NCBI GenBank assembly: GCA_028287035.1
Contig: JAQBQL010000021.1
Coordinates: 1 to 6,529, forward strand
Reading direction: 5' to 3'
Length of the DNA stretch: 6,529 bases
Origin: Labilithrix sp.
GTDB taxonomy: Bacteria; Myxococcota; Polyangia; Polyangiales; Polyangiaceae
Shown one piece after another: positions 5,371-6,529 of the stretch (position 1 is the stretch's first letter; the number at the start of each line of letters is the position of its first letter). Below the pieces are notes generated by a model that was not told the DNA's origin, did no database searches, and was given only the letters and a program-made list of their open reading frames with translations. The position numbers and the translations under genes are program-made.

Positions 5371-6529
5371 TCAGCCGCGGACGCGCGACTGCAGCTCGAG
5401 GAAGAAGCTGACGAGGTCGCGCTCGCGGTGGCCCATCGCGACGAGTCGAGCGACGCGACCAAAGGGCCAGATGCGCAGGTCGGGCGGAACGATCATCGCC
5501 CATTCCCCCTCGTGCGCCGGCGAGATGTCGATCCATTCGGCGTCGAGCCGTCGCGCCACGATCTCGCTGAGGAGCGCGCCGTGGCGGCGGAGCTCGTACG
5601 CGTCGTCGCTCGTGCGGATCACGTGCTCGGGGAAGCGCTCGAGCAAGACCGCCTGCATCGCCTCGATGCCCGAGACGTCGGCGCGCAGCTCGATGCCTCG
5701 CTTCAGGCGGTAGTCGAGCCCGAGCTCGCGCGCGAGCTGGGTGAAGGCGATGCGCGCCTCGAGCACCGACTTCGGAAGGCCGGTCCAGCGGAGGCCCTCG
5801 CCGCTGATGCCGGCGGGCAGCGCGAGGTGCTCGGCGAGCTCGTCGCTCGCGCCCCCGAGCTTCGGCATGAGCGGCGCCTTCGGCAGGAGCGGCGCAGGCG
5901 CCTCCACGCGGTATGGCGGCAGCGACGAGCCGTGCAGCGCGGGAGGCGGCTGGCGCGACGTGTCGAGCGTGACGTCGGGCGCGTGGGCGCCGCGATCGAT
6001 CGCGACCATGCCCTGGACGCTGCGCCGGCGGATGGCGCGCTCGCTCTCGATGGCCCTCGCGACCTCTTCCTTCGACGCCGGCGGAAGGTCGGCGTCGAGG
6101 AGCGGCGTGTTCATCGGCGGGCGCATGCTGCCGCTGCGTGCCGGGCTCGGGCCCAGGAAATCCTGGCCCGGAGGAGGACGCATCGGCGTCGGACGCGCGT
6201 GCGGATCCGGAGGACCGCCCGCGACACGCTCCGGCGCGCTCGGCACGCGGGGGGCGGCCGGCATCTCCGCCGAGTCGGGCTCGGCGCGCGGATCGTAGGC
6301 GGGCGGGGCGCGGGTCTCGACCGCCACCATGCCCATGCTGTGACGACGCGGCGGCCGCCGCGAGGCGGTGCCTCCTTCGGGCGGCGCGGAGCTCGCACGC
6401 GCCGCTGCCGGCTCGGCCTCGGCCGGGCGCACCTCACCGGACGGAGGTGCCTCGGGGCTCGGGAGCTCGAGCGTGAAGGACGTCGCGAGCTCGGGCGCGC
6501 GCGGCGGCGCGGAGCCCGGCAGCGGCGGC
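5371..6529 (-). CDS. Pro-rich disordered protein with globular C-terminal domain, N terminus outside window
   Basis: The frame is open from the stop (5371-5373) to the window edge, giving at least 385 residues; the GTG at 6432 is merely an internal start-type codon. The first 225 or so visible residues are rich in Pro, Ala, Arg and Ser and probably disordered. They contain two related short motifs: RRHSMGMVAVE (6316-6348) and RRRSVQGMVAID (5995-6030). RRxS resembles basophilic Ser/Thr kinase sites, and myxobacteria carry many Hanks-type kinases. The last 155 or so residues (about 5374-5840) form an alternating helix/strand domain, including LRWTGLPKSVLEARIAFTQL, a Leu-rich middle, EWIDISPAHEGEWAMIVPP and a final helix FFLELQSRVRG. 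I do not recognise this domain. No signal peptide is visible in the part present and there are no membrane segments, so it is probably cytoplasmic. It is likely the first visible gene of an operon running to greB. Confidence 0.75.
   Translation of the reverse strand, partial: PPLPGSAPPRAPELATSFTLELPSPEAPPSGEVRPAEAEPAAARASSAPPEGGTASRRPPRRHSMGMVAVETRAPPAYDPRAEPDSAEMPAAPRVPSAPERVAGGPPDPHARPTPMRPPPGQDFLGPSPARSGSMRPPMNTPLLDADLPPASKEEVARAIESERAIRRRSVQGMVAIDRGAHAPDVTLDTSRQPPPALHGSSLPPYRVEAPAPLLPKAPLMPKLGGASDELAEHLALPAGISGEGLRWTGLPKSVLEARIAFTQLARELGLDYRLKRGIELRADVSGIEAMQAVLLERFPEHVIRTSDDAYELRRHGALLSEIVARRLDAEWIDISPAHEGEWAMIVPPDLRIWPFGRVARLVAMGHRERDLVSFFLELQSRVRG

Noticed and set aside
5741..6298. 185-codon plus-strand frame antisense to the Pro-rich protein
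   Set aside because: Its Ser/Gly/Arg-rich composition mirrors the sense Pro/Ala codons, and no domain is visible.

Overview
The window is very GC-rich and densely coded. It looks like a chromosomal segment from a myxobacterium (phylum Myxococcota, probably near the Polyangiales). Three signs point there: a MYXO-CTERM-like C-terminal sorting signal, a cysteine-rich SUMF1/FGE-like secreted protein, and several Ala/Pro-rich exported proteins. I see no tRNA, rRNA, CRISPR array, insertion sequence or phage gene. No stretch longer than 185 bases lacks a gene.

Left part (1-4411): four genes for proteins that appear to leave the cytoplasm. (1) The 3' part of a cysteine-rich formylglycine-generating-enzyme-like (SUMF1 fold) protein on +. 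(2) Convergent to it, on -, a YVTN-type beta-propeller lipoprotein. (3) Head-to-head with that, on +, an Asp-box (BNR) beta-propeller with a signal peptide and a MYXO-CTERM-like tail. The 5' coding ends of genes 2 and 3 overlap by 38 bp, and each gene's Shine-Dalgarno lies inside the other's coding region. (4) After a candidate terminator and a 185-bp gap, a lipoprotein with an Ig-like domain followed by a cupredoxin-like domain that lacks the copper-ligand cysteine. A near-consensus sigma-54 (-24/-12) promoter sits just upstream of gene 4, so close that the transcript would be almost leaderless.

Right part (4484-6529): an apparent operon on the - strand, read from the right edge inward. It holds a large protein with a Pro-rich disordered N-terminal part and a globular C-terminal domain (its N terminus is outside the window), a 113-aa protein of unknown function, and greB (transcript-cleavage elongation factor), which shares an ATGA stop/start overlap with the 113-aa gene. 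A long GC-rich hairpin (4436-4476) separates gene 4 from greB, the two being convergent.

How the genes work together: greB is the only one with a firmly known role. The four exported proteins are probably envelope or surface components, but the sequence does not show that they share a pathway. The least explained items are the sigma-54-controlled, cysteine-less cupredoxin-like lipoprotein, the reciprocal overlap of the two propeller genes, and the repeated RRxS...GMVA motif in the disordered protein.
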